Of a stretch of 64,000 nucleotides of DNA, positions 8,909 through 17,912 are shown in pieces; the first letter of the stretch is position 1; every line of letters begins with the position of its first letter. A program made the position numbers and the translations under genes. Below the pieces are notes generated by a model that worked only from the letters and a program-made list of their open reading frames with translations, was not told the DNA's origin and did no database searches. The stretch lies in contig NZ_JALLIX010000032.1 in NCBI RefSeq assembly GCF_023242365.1, positions 1 to 64,000 of the forward strand, read 5' to 3'. Source of the stretch: Pseudomonas sp. MWU13-2100 (lineage in GTDB: Bacteria > Pseudomonadota > Gammaproteobacteria > Pseudomonadales > Pseudomonadaceae).

Positions 8909-10093
8909 ATGCGTGAAGTGGTGATCGTCGACAGCGTGCGGACTGGCCTGGCCAAGTCCTTTCGCGGCAAATTCAACCAGACCCGGCCGGACGACATGGC
9001 CGCCCATTGCGTCAATGCCTTGCTCAGCCGCAACGGCATCGATCCGGCCAGCGTCGAGGATTGCATTGTCGGCGCCGGCTCCAACGAAGGTGCGCAGGGG
9101 TACAATATCGGTCGTAACGTCGCGGTGTTGTCGAAGCTGGGCACCGGCACCGCCGGCATGACTCTCAATCGCTTCTGTTCTTCGGGTTTGCAGGCGATTG
9201 CCATTGCCGCCAACCAGATTGCTTCCGGCTGCAGCGAGATCATTGTCGCCGGAGGGGTCGAGTCCATCAGCCTGACGATGAAAAGCGTCAACACCGACAA
9301 CCTGATCAACCCGCTGCTCAAGGAGCAGGTGCCGGGGATTTATTTGCCCATGGGCCAGACCGCCGAGATCGTCGCCCGGCGCTACGCGGTCAGTCGCGAG
9401 CAGCAGGACCTGTATGCGCTGCAAAGCCAGCAGCGCACCGCCGCTGCCCAGGCCGCGGGGCTGTTCGACGATGAGATCGTGCCCATGACGGTGACCTATG
9501 CGGTCGAGGACAAGGCCAGTGGGCAGATCCAGCATCTGCAAGGTGTGGTAGAGCGCGATGACTGCAATCGTCCGGATACCACGCTGGAAAGCCTGGCCGG
9601 TTTGAAACCGGTGTTTGCCGAAGACGGTTCGGTCACGGCGGGCAACTCGTCGCAACTGTCCGACGGTGCTTCGATGACCCTGGTGATGAGCCTGGAAAAA
9701 GCCCTGCAACTGGGGCTCACACCCAAGGCCTTGTTCCGTGGTTTCGCCGTGGCCGGTTGCGAACCGGACGAGATGGGGATCGGCCCGGTGTTTTCGGTGC
9801 CCCGGCTGCTCAAGGCCAAGGGCCTGAGCGTGGCGGATATCGACCTGTGGGAATTGAACGAAGCATTCGCTTCCCAGTGTCTGTACAGCCGCGATCGGTT
9901 GGGCATCGACAACGAGAAGTACAACGTCAACGGTGGTTCGATTTCCATCGGCCATCCGTTCGGCATGACCGGCTCGCGCCAGGTCGGGCACCTGGTGCGC
10001 GAACTGCAACGGCGCAAGCTGCGTTATGGCATCGTCACCATGTGCGTGGGCGGCGGCATGGGCGCGACGGGCTTGTTCGAAGCGTTGCGCTGA
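8909..10093 (+). CDS. Acetyl-CoA C-acyltransferase (thiolase)
   Basis: A 394-residue type II thiolase that either condenses two acyl-CoAs or splits 3-ketoacyl-CoA. The nucleophilic cysteine is Cys90 (NRFCSSGLQAIA), the catalytic histidine is in GHPFGMTGSRQ and the second cysteine is in CVGGGMGATGLFE at the C-terminus. ATG 8909 follows AATGAGGTAG. It is monocistronic here, with no fadA/fadB-type partner beside it, so I cannot tell whether it serves beta-oxidation, branched-chain degradation or acetoacetyl-CoA synthesis. Confidence 0.9.
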   Translation: MREVVIVDSVRTGLAKSFRGKFNQTRPDDMAAHCVNALLSRNGIDPASVEDCIVGAGSNEGAQGYNIGRNVAVLSKLGTGTAGMTLNRFCSSGLQAIAIAANQIASGCSEIIVAGGVESISLTMKSVNTDNLINPLLKEQVPGIYLPMGQTAEIVARRYAVSREQQDLYALQSQQRTAAAQAAGLFDDEIVPMTVTYAVEDKASGQIQHLQGVVERDDCNRPDTTLESLAGLKPVFAEDGSVTAGNSSQLSDGASMTLVMSLEKALQLGLTPKALFRGFAVAGCEPDEMGIGPVFSVPRLLKAKGLSVADIDLWELNEAFASQCLYSRDRLGIDNEKYNVNGGSISIGHPFGMTGSRQVGHLVRELQRRKLRYGIVTMCVGGGMGATGLFEALR

Positions 10094-10103
10094 GGCTCAT
10101 TAC

Positions 10104-10260
10104 CGGACGGGCTTGTCCGCAAGACTGTTGGCGGTCTTGCGGGCCCCTTCGCGATGGTGCGCGATCCGACGAACTCTGCTCCCACGGATTCGTGTCGCAT
10201 GGTAAATCTGTATTCGACGCAAAACTGTAGGAACATGGCTTGCCCGCGAAGCTTTTGGCA
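10104..10260. repeat. Degenerate REP-like sequences
   Basis: A 9-bp inverted repeat, CCGCAAGAC at 10117-10125 and GTCTTGCGG at 10134-10142, is followed by CTGCTCCCACGGATTCG near 10177. A second element with GGCTTGCCCGCGAAG lies near 10237. These match parts of Pseudomonas REP elements. They sit in the converging interval between the thiolase and the DUF6316 gene. Confidence 0.5.
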
Positions 10261-10272
10261 ATCTCGAGTCTG

Positions 10273-10482
10273 CTACAGGGCCTGGCTGGCGCGGATGTCT
10301 CTGGCCAGTTGCATGCGCTTCAGATACAGCTGTGTTTCGCGCTCGGCATCGTCTCGGGTAAAAAAGGGCCCTTCCAGGGTGTTTTCCCGGGTGCTGAAAA
10401 AAAACAATCCATTGATGACCGTGACCCGGTGGCTGCGAAAATGCGTGGCCTCGGAGCTGTCTTGTGCGCGTTTGCCGTACAT
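10273..10482 (-). CDS. Small DUF6316-like protein
   Basis: A 69-residue protein starting MYGKRAQDSSEATHFRS. It resembles a small conserved Pseudomonas family that I know as DUF6316 (core GLFFFSTRENTLEGPFFTRD). Its function is unknown. It has no signal peptide or membrane segment and is rich in charged residues. The start has only a weak AGTGAGA upstream. The longer frame 10100-10495 on the same strand is not family-like. About 190 bases without a gene follow up to the EamA transporter. Confidence 0.65.
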   Translation of the reverse strand: MYGKRAQDSSEATHFRSHRVTVINGLFFFSTRENTLEGPFFTRDDAERETQLYLKRMQLARDIRASQAL

Positions 10483-10692
10483 GGCGAAATCTCACTGGTG
10501 AACGTAGCTGTCAGAAATACAGCATAAAACTTATAAAGATAGCTCGTCCAATCGTCCGATCAATGGTTGTAGGCAGTTTATTGGCGGCGCTTCCAGCATG
10601 CTTGAGGTCGCATCGGGCTTGGCTTCCCGGCTGTGTTGTCGGCCATGCAAGGCCTAGAATGGCGGCTTCCCCATACGTCCATAGGACTCTTC

Positions 10693-11655
10693 ATGCACAT
10701 TTCATCCGGTCGCTGGGGCTATGGTCTGTTCCTGGCGCTGCTGACAGCCGTGCTCTGGGGCATTTTGCCGATCAAGCTCAAGCAGGTGTTGCAGGTGATG
10801 GATCCGGTGACCGTGACCTGGTGCCGATTGATCGTGTCGGGGGGCTTTCTCTTCATTTATCTGGCGACGACCCGGCGTTTGCCGAGCCGGCACGACCTCG
10901 GACCGCGGGGCGGCTGGCTGGTACTGCTGGCGGTGTTCGGCCTGGTGGGCAACTACGTGCTTTACCTGATGGGCCTGAACCGGCTCAGTCCCGGTACCGC
11001 CCAACTGGTGGTGCAGATGGGGCCGATCTTCCTGTTGATCGCCAGCCTGTTTGTGTTCAAGGAGCGCTTCAGCCTGGGGCAGGGGATCGGCCTGCTGGTG
11101 CTGCTGTTCGGCTTTGGTCTGTTTTTCAACCAGCGTCTGGTTGAGTTGCTGACGTCCCTGGGGACTTATACCGCCGGCGTATTGCTGGTGTTGCTGGCGT
11201 CGACGGTCTGGACCTTCTACGCCTTGAGCCAGAAGCAATTGCTGACGGCCTGGAATTCGTTGCAGGTGATGATGGTGATCTACCTGTTTTGCGCCTTGTT
11301 GCTCAGCCCTTGGGCGCACCCGAGCGAAGTCCTGCAACTGAGTTCGTTGCAGGGCTGGCTGTTGTTGGGCTGTTGTCTCAATACCCTGGTGGCTTACGGC
11401 GCTTTTGCCGAGGCCTTGGCGCACTGGGAAGCCTCGCGGGTGAGCGCGACCCTGGCGATCACGCCCCTGGTGACCTTTGCCGCGGTGGCCCTGGCGGCCT
11501 GGCTGTGGCCCGGGTTCGTGCAACCCGAAGACATCAACGGTCTGGGGTATGGCGGCGCGTTGCTGGTGGTGCTGGGCTCGGCGCTGGTGGCCTTGGGGCC
11601 TTCGCTGATGGCCGGGCTCAAGGCCCGGCGCGTGCGTTTGACGATGAATCCATAG
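10693..11655 (+). CDS. EamA/DMT-family transporter
   Basis: A 320-residue inner-membrane protein with about ten hydrophobic segments and two EamA repeats, typical of drug/metabolite transporters that export small molecules. The first helix contains LLTAVLWGILPIKLK, and the second repeat begins near residue 155. ATG 10693 is preferred over upstream starts because AGGA (10683-10686) is correctly spaced and the extra 20 residues are not hydrophobic. The substrate cannot be told from sequence. The gene is followed by a REPIN. Confidence 0.85.
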   Translation: MHISSGRWGYGLFLALLTAVLWGILPIKLKQVLQVMDPVTVTWCRLIVSGGFLFIYLATTRRLPSRHDLGPRGGWLVLLAVFGLVGNYVLYLMGLNRLSPGTAQLVVQMGPIFLLIASLFVFKERFSLGQGIGLLVLLFGFGLFFNQRLVELLTSLGTYTAGVLLVLLASTVWTFYALSQKQLLTAWNSLQVMMVIYLFCALLLSPWAHPSEVLQLSSLQGWLLLGCCLNTLVAYGAFAEALAHWEASRVSATLAITPLVTFAAVALAAWLWPGFVQPEDINGLGYGGALLVVLGSALVALGPSLMAGLKARRVRLTMNP

Positions 11656-11686
11656 TGAACACCTTTGCAGGAGTTCCCCATAACCG

Positions 11687-11758
11687 GTGGGAGCAGAGCT
11701 TGCTCGCGAAGGGGCCCTTGCGGCCGCCAAAAGCTTCGCGAGCAAGCTTTGCTCCCAC
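11687..11758. repeat. REPIN (inverted REP doublet)
   Basis: Two 25-base arms, 11687-11711 and 11734-11758, form an inverted repeat with one mismatch, separated by 22 bases. The arms contain GTGGGAGCA and GCTTGCTCGCGAAG, the classic REP sequence of fluorescent pseudomonads. It lies between the convergent eamA-like and fumC genes and could form a long hairpin in either transcript. Confidence 0.85.
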
Positions 11759-11780
11759 AAGGACGAATTAACGCTCGGCG

Positions 11781-13175
11781 TCAGCCGTTCTTGCCGGACT
11801 CAAGCATGTTTTCCGGCCGCACCCAGGCGTCGAACTCCTCGTCGGTCAGATAACCGAGCGCCAACGCCGCCTCACGCAAGGTGAGATTTTCGCCGTAGGC
11901 CTTCTTGGCGATCTGCGCCGACTTGTCGTAGCCGATATGCGGATTCAACGCCGTCACCAGCATCAGGCCTCGCTCCAGGTGCGCAGCCATCTGCACCGGG
12001 TCGGGTTCCAGCCCGGCAATGCAGTGCTGCTGGAAGTTGCGACAGCCATCGCCGAGCAGTTGGATCGACTGCAGCAGATTGTGGATGATCACTGGCTTGA
12101 AGACATTCAACTGCAAGTGCCCTTGGCTGGCGGCAACGCCGATCGTCACGTCATTGCCCATGACCTGGCAGGCCAGCATCGACAGCGCCTCGCACTGGGT
12201 CGGGTTGACCTTGCCGGGCATGATCGAACTGCCCGGTTCGTTGGCTGGCAATTTGACCTCGGCCAACCCGGCCCGTGGTCCTGAGCCCAGCAGGCGCAGG
12301 TCGTTGGCGATTTTCATCAGGGCCACGGCAAGGGTTTTCAACGCGCCGGAGAGGGTGGTCAGGGGTTCATGGCCGGCCAGGGCGGCGAATTTGTTCGGCG
12401 CGCTGATGAACGGCAAGCCGGACAGCGCCGCCAGTTCGGCGGCGACCGCCTCGGCAAAGCCATGCGGCGCATTCAGCCCGGTGCCGACGGCAGTGCCGCC
12501 CTGGGCCAGCTCGCAAACCGCCGGCAAGGCCGAGCGAATCGCCCGCTCGGCGTAGTTCAGTTGGGCGATATACGCCGAGACCTCCTGGCCGAAGGTGATC
12601 GGCGTGGCATCCATCATATGGGTGCGTCCGGTCTTCACCAGCTTCATATGGCGTGCCGCCAGTTCCGCCAGTCCGCCGGACAACTCGGCCATCGCCGGCA
12701 GCAACTGCTGGTACACCGCCTGGACGGCGGCGATATGCATGGCGGTGGGGAAACAGTCATTGGAGCTCTGGGAGCGGTTGACGTGATCGTTGGGGTGTAC
12801 TGGCGACTTGCCGCCGCGGCCCTTGCCGGCCAGCTCATTGGCACGCCCGGCAATCACTTCGTTGGCGTTCATGTTGCTTTGGGTACCGCTGCCGGTCTGC
12901 CAGACCGCCAGCGGGAACTGGTCGTTGTGTTCGCCGGCGAGCACTTCGTCGGCGGCCTGTTCGATCAGCCGGGCAATATCGGCGGGCAGGTCGCCATTAC
13001 GGTTGTTGACCCGGGCCGCGGCCTTCTTGATCAGGGCCAGGGCGTGCATGACCGCCAGGGGCATTTTTTCCGTGCCGATGGCGAAGTTGATCAGCGAACG
13101 CTGGGTCTGGGCGCCCCAATAGGCCTCTTGCGGTACGTTCACCTGGCCAAGGCTGTCGGTTTCGATGCGACTCAT
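11781..13175 (-). CDS. fumC: Class II fumarate hydratase
   Basis: FumC interconverts fumarate and malate in the TCA cycle and needs no iron-sulfur cluster. The 464-residue protein carries the superfamily signature GSSIMPGKVNPTQ and the substrate-site sequence GSGTQSNMNANEV. ATG 13175 follows AGGAGTGAAACCGA. In P. aeruginosa fumC genes belong to the iron-starvation response; no Fur site was resolved here. Confidence 0.95.
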   Translation of the reverse strand: MSRIETDSLGQVNVPQEAYWGAQTQRSLINFAIGTEKMPLAVMHALALIKKAAARVNNRNGDLPADIARLIEQAADEVLAGEHNDQFPLAVWQTGSGTQSNMNANEVIAGRANELAGKGRGGKSPVHPNDHVNRSQSSNDCFPTAMHIAAVQAVYQQLLPAMAELSGGLAELAARHMKLVKTGRTHMMDATPITFGQEVSAYIAQLNYAERAIRSALPAVCELAQGGTAVGTGLNAPHGFAEAVAAELAALSGLPFISAPNKFAALAGHEPLTTLSGALKTLAVALMKIANDLRLLGSGPRAGLAEVKLPANEPGSSIMPGKVNPTQCEALSMLACQVMGNDVTIGVAASQGHLQLNVFKPVIIHNLLQSIQLLGDGCRNFQQHCIAGLEPDPVQMAAHLERGLMLVTALNPHIGYDKSAQIAKKAYGENLTLREAALALGYLTDEEFDAWVRPENMLESGKNG

Positions 13176-13366
13176 TCGGTTTCACTCCTGATGGCGGGTA
13201 AGCGCAGTTTAGGTCCTGATCGACGGAATGGGTTCCCTTCCAGGTTTTACTCTCTTCGCGACCGTTGGGCACCTGCGCGCTTGCCACGGGGTTGAGTGAC
13301 ACACTTTGTTAGGCGCAGAATGGTCGCCCTTGGGGTTTTACCTCGCCTGTTTAGAAAGGACACTCG

Positions 13367-13894
13367 ATGACCCGTCTTCGTGCCATCTGTACCGCGGTTG
13401 CTCTGGTATGCGCCAGCGGCCAGGTTTTCGCCGATACCGCCAGCCACAACGCCAGCGCCGAAGCTTTCCTGACGTTGGCCCATGCCGACAAGCTGGGAAC
13501 CCCGGTCTACGCGCAAGTGCAACAAATGTTCGCCCAGCGCTTCGAGCAGACCCAGGCACCGGCTTCGAAAAAGCCGTTGCTCGACACCTACCAGGCCAAG
13601 GCCAATGCCGCCCTGGACCAGGCCATCGGCTGGAACAAGCTCAAGCCTGACATGCTCAAGCTCTACACCGACAACTTCAGCGAGTCCGAGCTCAAGGACC
13701 TGGTCGCGTTCTACCAGTCGCCACTGGGCAAGAAAGTCCTGGAAAAAATGCCGCAGTTGACCCAGCAGTCGGCCCAGATGACCCAGGCCAAGCTGGAAAG
13801 CGCGGTACCGGTGGTGAACAAGCTGCTGGAAGACATGACCAACGAACTGACGCCAGCCAAGGCCGCCGCGCCGGCCGCCAAGAAAAAGCCGTAA
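13367..13894 (+). CDS. DUF2059 domain protein, probably periplasmic
   Basis: A 175-residue protein with a clear Sec signal (hydrophobic AICTAVALVCASGQVFA, cleavage after VFA). The C-terminal half has the DUF2059 pattern ELKDLVAFYQSPLGKKVLEKMP. The tail is rich in Ala, Lys and Pro (AKAAAPAAKKKP). The function of this family is unknown. AAAGGA precedes ATG 13367. The bolA gene starts 12 bases downstream, so the two are probably cotranscribed. Confidence 0.8.
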   Translation: MTRLRAICTAVALVCASGQVFADTASHNASAEAFLTLAHADKLGTPVYAQVQQMFAQRFEQTQAPASKKPLLDTYQAKANAALDQAIGWNKLKPDMLKLYTDNFSESELKDLVAFYQSPLGKKVLEKMPQLTQQSAQMTQAKLESAVPVVNKLLEDMTNELTPAKAAAPAAKKKP

Positions 13895-13906
13895 GCGGAG
13901 CTTGAG

Positions 13907-14203
13907 ATGAGCATGCAGCAACGTATTGAAACCGCACTGGGCGCCCTGCAACCCGAGCACCTGCAAGTCCTGGACGAAAGCCATATGCACAGCCGCGGGT
14001 TGCAGACCCACTTCAAGGCGGTGCTGGTCAGCGCACAGTTTGCCGGGTTGAACAGCGTCAAGCGCCATCAGAAGGTCTACGCCACCCTGGGTGACCTGAT
14101 GAGTGAGTTCCATGCGTTGGCCCTGCATACCTACACCCCTGAAGAGTGGGTGAAAATCGGCGTGGCCCCGGCATCGCCGGTCTGCGCCGGCGGGGGGCAT
14201 TGA
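13907..14203 (+). CDS. BolA-family protein
   Basis: A 98-residue BolA protein with the conserved SHMHSRG and NSVKRHQKVYATLGDLM segments. BolA proteins bind monothiol glutaredoxins and take part in iron-sulfur trafficking, and some act as regulators. The C-terminal tail GIAPASPVCAGGGH-like (ends CAGGGH) is short and carries a cysteine. GGAG lies 7 bases before ATG 13907. It is probably cotranscribed with the DUF2059 gene and ends before a terminator. Confidence 0.85.
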   Translation: MSMQQRIETALGALQPEHLQVLDESHMHSRGLQTHFKAVLVSAQFAGLNSVKRHQKVYATLGDLMSEFHALALHTYTPEEWVKIGVAPASPVCAGGGH

Positions 14204-14242
14204 TGCTGGTTTTTTGACCGGTGTTTTTTTGCTAGAATCCGC

Positions 14243-14272
14243 AACGCGCCGCACTGTCGGCGCGTTTTTTTT
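14243..14272 (+). terminator. Rho-independent terminator after bolA
   Basis: Stem AACGCGCC (14243-14250) pairs with GGCGCGTT (14259-14266), with an 8-nt loop, and the T-run extends to 14272. It separates bolA from trhO. Just upstream TTGACC (14214-14219) and TAGAAT (14233-14238) look like promoter hexamers but are only 13 bases apart. Confidence 0.8.
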
Positions 14273-14320
14273 GCATCCGGTTCGCCCTTTGCGAGGGCAG
14301 CCACCTGGAGAGAATCACCC

Positions 14321-15259
14321 ATGACTCAAGCCATAGTCGTGGCGGCACTTTATAAGTTCGTCACCCTGGAAGATTACGTTGCCTTGCGCGAGCCACTGCT
14401 GCAGGCGATGGTCGACAACGGTATCAAGGGCACCCTGCTGATCGCCGAAGAGGGCATCAACGGTACCGTTTCCGGTAGCCGCGAAGGCATCGACGGCCTG
14501 CTCGCCTGGCTCAAGCGGGATCCGCGGATGGTCGATATCGACCACAAGGAATCCTATTGCGACGACCAGCCGTTCTATCGGACCAAGGTCAAACTGAAGA
14601 AAGAAATCGTCACCCTGGGCGTCGAGGGTGTGGACCCGAACAAGCAGGTCGGCACCTATGTCGATCCGCAGAACTGGAATGCGCTGATCGCCGATCCGGA
14701 AGTGCTGTTGATCGATACCCGCAACGATTATGAAGTCTCGATCGGCACCTTCGAAGGCGCCATCGACCCGAAAACCACCAGTTTTCGCGAGTTCCCCGAC
14801 TACATCAAGGCTCATTTCGACCCGTCCCGGCACAAGAAGGTTGCCATGTTCTGTACCGGCGGCATTCGCTGCGAGAAGGCCTCCAGCTACATGCTCAGTC
14901 AGGGCTTCGACGAGGTCTATCACCTCAAGGGCGGGATCCTCAAGTACCTCGAAGAAGTGCCGCAGGAGCAAAGCAAGTGGCAGGGCGACTGCTTTGTCTT
15001 CGACAATCGCGTTACCGTGCGCCATGACCTGAGCGAAGGCGACTACGATCAATGTCATGCCTGCCGCACGCCGATCAGCGTCGAGGAACGTGCCTCGGAG
15101 CACTATGTGGCCGGGATCAGTTGCCCGCATTGCTGGGACACCTTGAGCGAGAAAACCCGCCGTAGCGCCATCGATCGCCAGAAGCAGATCGAACTGGCCA
15201 AGGCCCGTAACCAGCCGCACCCGATCGGTTACAACTATCGTCAATCTTCCGAGGGCTGA
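14321..15259 (+). CDS. trhO: tRNA uridine(34) hydroxylase (rhodanese-like)
   Basis: TrhO (YceA family) makes 5-hydroxyuridine at the wobble position of tRNAs, the first step towards cmo5U/mcmo5U. The 312-residue protein has an N-terminal acylphosphatase-like domain and a rhodanese domain with the catalytic Cys178 in CTGGIRCEKA. The C-terminal part has cysteine pairs (CHACRTP and CPHCWD) like a small zinc site. ATG 14321 follows TGGAGAG. The DsbA-like gene follows after 3 bases. Confidence 0.93.
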   Translation: MTQAIVVAALYKFVTLEDYVALREPLLQAMVDNGIKGTLLIAEEGINGTVSGSREGIDGLLAWLKRDPRMVDIDHKESYCDDQPFYRTKVKLKKEIVTLGVEGVDPNKQVGTYVDPQNWNALIADPEVLLIDTRNDYEVSIGTFEGAIDPKTTSFREFPDYIKAHFDPSRHKKVAMFCTGGIRCEKASSYMLSQGFDEVYHLKGGILKYLEEVPQEQSKWQGDCFVFDNRVTVRHDLSEGDYDQCHACRTPISVEERASEHYVAGISCPHCWDTLSEKTRRSAIDRQKQIELAKARNQPHPIGYNYRQSSEG

Positions 15260-15262
15260 ACC

Positions 15263-15898
15263 ATGTCCGCGCGGCTGCTGTATGTCATGGACCCGATGTG
15301 TTCCTGGTGCTGGGGGTTTGCCCCGGTGGCCGAGGCCCTGGTCAAGCAGGCGCAGGCGGCGGGTGTCGAACTGCACCTGGTGATGGGCGGCCTGCGCACC
15401 GGCAGTGGCGCCGCGCTGGAGCCGACGACCCGGCGCTATATCATGGAGCACTGGCAAGCGGTCACCGAGGCTACCGGCCAGCCGTTCAAGCTCGACGGCG
15501 CCTTGCCCGACGGTTTTGTCTACGACACCGAGCCGGCCTGTCGCGCCGTGATCACCGCGCGCAGCCTGGCGCCGGACTGTGCCTGGACACTGGTGGGGCT
15601 GATCCAGCAGGCCTTTTACGTCGAGGGCCGGGATGTCACCCAGGCCAGCGTGCTGGTGGAGCTGGCGGAGCAAGCCGGTCTGCCGCGCATCGAGTTTGCC
15701 GGTGCCTTCGACACGGCAGGGCAACATGCGGCTACCGCCGCCGATTTCACCTGGGTCCAGGACCTGGGGATCGCCGGTTTCCCGACCTTGCTGGCCGAGC
15801 GCAACGGCCAGTTGGCGCTGCTGACCAATGGCTACCAACCACTGGCTGAACTTGCTCCGCTGCTCGGCCGTTGGCTGGAGCGCGCGGCCAGTGCTTGA
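15263..15898 (+). CDS. DsbA-family thioredoxin-fold protein
   Basis: A 211-residue protein with a C-x-x-C active site, Cys13-Ser-Trp-Cys16 (MDPMCSWCWGF), and the C-terminal GFPTLLAE segment typical of DsbA/FrnE-like folds. There is no signal peptide, so it should be cytoplasmic, unlike true DsbA. Its role, disulfide isomerase or reductase, is unknown. It starts 3 bases after trhO and overlaps the following ABC transporter gene, so the three are likely one operon. Confidence 0.82.
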   Translation: MSARLLYVMDPMCSWCWGFAPVAEALVKQAQAAGVELHLVMGGLRTGSGAALEPTTRRYIMEHWQAVTEATGQPFKLDGALPDGFVYDTEPACRAVITARSLAPDCAWTLVGLIQQAFYVEGRDVTQASVLVELAEQAGLPRIEFAGAFDTAGQHAATAADFTWVQDLGIAGFPTLLAERNGQLALLTNGYQPLAELAPLLGRWLERAASA

Positions 15899-17702
15899 GC
15901 AGCCCGAACCCGTCAACCCCCCTGTGGACCGCCTGAGCTGGGCGGAAATCCGGCGTCTGGCCCTGCGCCATAAAAAAGCCCTGTGGATCGCCAACGCGGT
16001 GGCCGTGCTGGCGACCTTGTGCAGTGTGCCGATTCCCCTGCTGTTGCCGCTGTTGGTGGACGAAGTCCTGCTGGGCCACGGCGATGCCGCGCTCAAGGTG
16101 ATGAACCACCTGCTGCCCGACCCCTGGCAGCGCGCCGTCGGCTATATCGGCCTGATGTTGCTGGTGACCCTGTGCCTGCGCAGCGCCGCCCTGGTTTTCA
16201 ACGTGGTGCAGGCGCGGTTGTTCGCCGGGTTGGCCAAGGACATTGTCTATCGCATCCGTACCCGGCTGATCGAACGCTTGAAGCGCATTTCCCTGGGCGA
16301 ATACGAAAGCCTCGGGAGTGGTACCGTGACCACGCACCTGGTGACCGACCTGGACACCCTGGACAAGTTTGTCGGCGAAACCCTGAGCCGCTTTCTGGTG
16401 GCAATGCTGACGCTGGTGGGCACTTCGGCCATCCTGGTCTGGATGCACTGGAAACTGGCGCTACTGATCCTGCTGTTCAACCCGTTGGTGATCTATGCCA
16501 CGGTCCAGCTGGGCAAGCGGGTCAAGCACCTGAAGAAACTGGAAAACGACAGCACCTCGCGGTTTACCCAGGCGCTGACCGAGACCCTTGACGCGATCCA
16601 GGAGGTCCGCGCCGGCAATCGCCAGGGCTTTTTCCTCGGGCGCCTTGGCGTTCGGGCCCGGGAGGTGCGTGATTACGCCGTGGCGTCGCAATGGAAAAGC
16701 GATGCCTCGAGCCGGGCCACGGGGCTGCTGTTCCAGTTCGGCATCGATATCTTCCGCGCGGCGGCGATGCTCACGGTGCTGTTCTCGGACCTGTCCATCG
16801 GCCAGATGCTTGCGGTGTTCAGTTACCTCTGGTTCATGATCGGGCCGGTGGAGCAGTTGCTGAACCTGCAATATGCCTTCTATGCCGCCGGTGGTGCGCT
16901 TGAGCGGATCAACGAATTGCTGGCGCGTGCCGATGAGCCGCAATACCCCGGCGGTGTCGACCCCTTCGCCGGGCGTGATACCGTGGGCATCGAGGTACAG
17001 GCCCTGAGTTTCGCCTATGGCGAGGAGCCGGTGCTCGACCAGTTGGACCTGTCCATCGCCCCCGGTGAAAAAGTTGCGATTGTCGGTGCCAGCGGCGGTG
17101 GCAAAAGCACCCTGGTGCAACTGTTGCTGGGACTGTATACGCCTCAGTCCGGGACCATTCGCTTTGGCGGCGCGTCCCAGGCCGAGATCGGCCTGGATAC
17201 CGTGCGCGAGAACGTCGCAGTGGTGTTGCAGCACCCGGCGTTGTTCAACGATAGCGTAAGGGCCAATCTCACCATGGGCCGCGAGCGTAGCGACGAAGCC
17301 TGCTGGCGGGCACTGGAAATTGCCCAGCTCGACGCTACGATCAAAGTGTTGCCGCAGGGCCTGGACAGCATTGTCGGGCGTTCCGGGGTGCGTTTGTCCG
17401 GTGGTCAGCGTCAGCGCCTGGCGATTGCCCGAATGGTCCTGGCCGAGCCCAAGGTGGTGATTCTCGACGAGGCAACCTCGGCGTTGGACGCGGCCACCGA
17501 GTACAACCTGCATCAGGCTCTGAGTCGGTTTCTCAGTGGTCGTACCACCTTGATCATTGCCCACCGCCTGTCCGCGGTGAAACAGGCGGATCGAGTACTG
17601 GTGTTCGACGGCGGGCGGATTGCCGAGGACGGTGACCATCAACAGCTGATTGCTGACGGCGGTCTTTACGCCAAGCTGTATGGGCATTTGCAAAAAGTTT
17701 GA
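15891..17702 (+). CDS. ABC transporter, fused permease and ATPase
   Basis: A 603-residue half-transporter of the MsbA-like exporter type. The N-terminal part has about six membrane helices. The C-terminal ATPase has Walker A GASGGGKST, signature LSGGQRQRLAIARM, Walker B VVILDEATSALD and the H-loop AHRLS. The likely start is GTG 15891 with GGAG at 15877-15880, overlapping the upstream gene by 8 bases; the longer frame from 15828 would run inside that gene. It probably works as a homodimer exporting a lipid or hydrophobic compound; the substrate is unknown. Confidence 0.88.
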   Translation: MLEQPEPVNPPVDRLSWAEIRRLALRHKKALWIANAVAVLATLCSVPIPLLLPLLVDEVLLGHGDAALKVMNHLLPDPWQRAVGYIGLMLLVTLCLRSAALVFNVVQARLFAGLAKDIVYRIRTRLIERLKRISLGEYESLGSGTVTTHLVTDLDTLDKFVGETLSRFLVAMLTLVGTSAILVWMHWKLALLILLFNPLVIYATVQLGKRVKHLKKLENDSTSRFTQALTETLDAIQEVRAGNRQGFFLGRLGVRAREVRDYAVASQWKSDASSRATGLLFQFGIDIFRAAAMLTVLFSDLSIGQMLAVFSYLWFMIGPVEQLLNLQYAFYAAGGALERINELLARADEPQYPGGVDPFAGRDTVGIEVQALSFAYGEEPVLDQLDLSIAPGEKVAIVGASGGGKSTLVQLLLGLYTPQSGTIRFGGASQAEIGLDTVRENVAVVLQHPALFNDSVRANLTMGRERSDEACWRALEIAQLDATIKVLPQGLDSIVGRSGVRLSGGQRQRLAIARMVLAEPKVVILDEATSALDAATEYNLHQALSRFLSGRTTLIIAHRLSAVKQADRVLVFDGGRIAEDGDHQQLIADGGLYAKLYGHLQKV

Positions 17703-17912
17703 CGCGCTTGAGTTTTGCTCGGTTTTCTGTGCTTAGTGATTGAATTAGCTGATAGAAAGACTTTTTTCTCTGTGCGTGCGAGCGGCGGGTAAGAACCGAA
17801 GATCCGGAAGGGCTCGTCGAGTCCTTCGAGGTCATGGAAATTAGCCTAGGCTGTGCTATCGGAGTGGATTTCTCTCGAGTGCTCATCTGGCAGTGCTGAT
17901 GCAAGGGATCTC

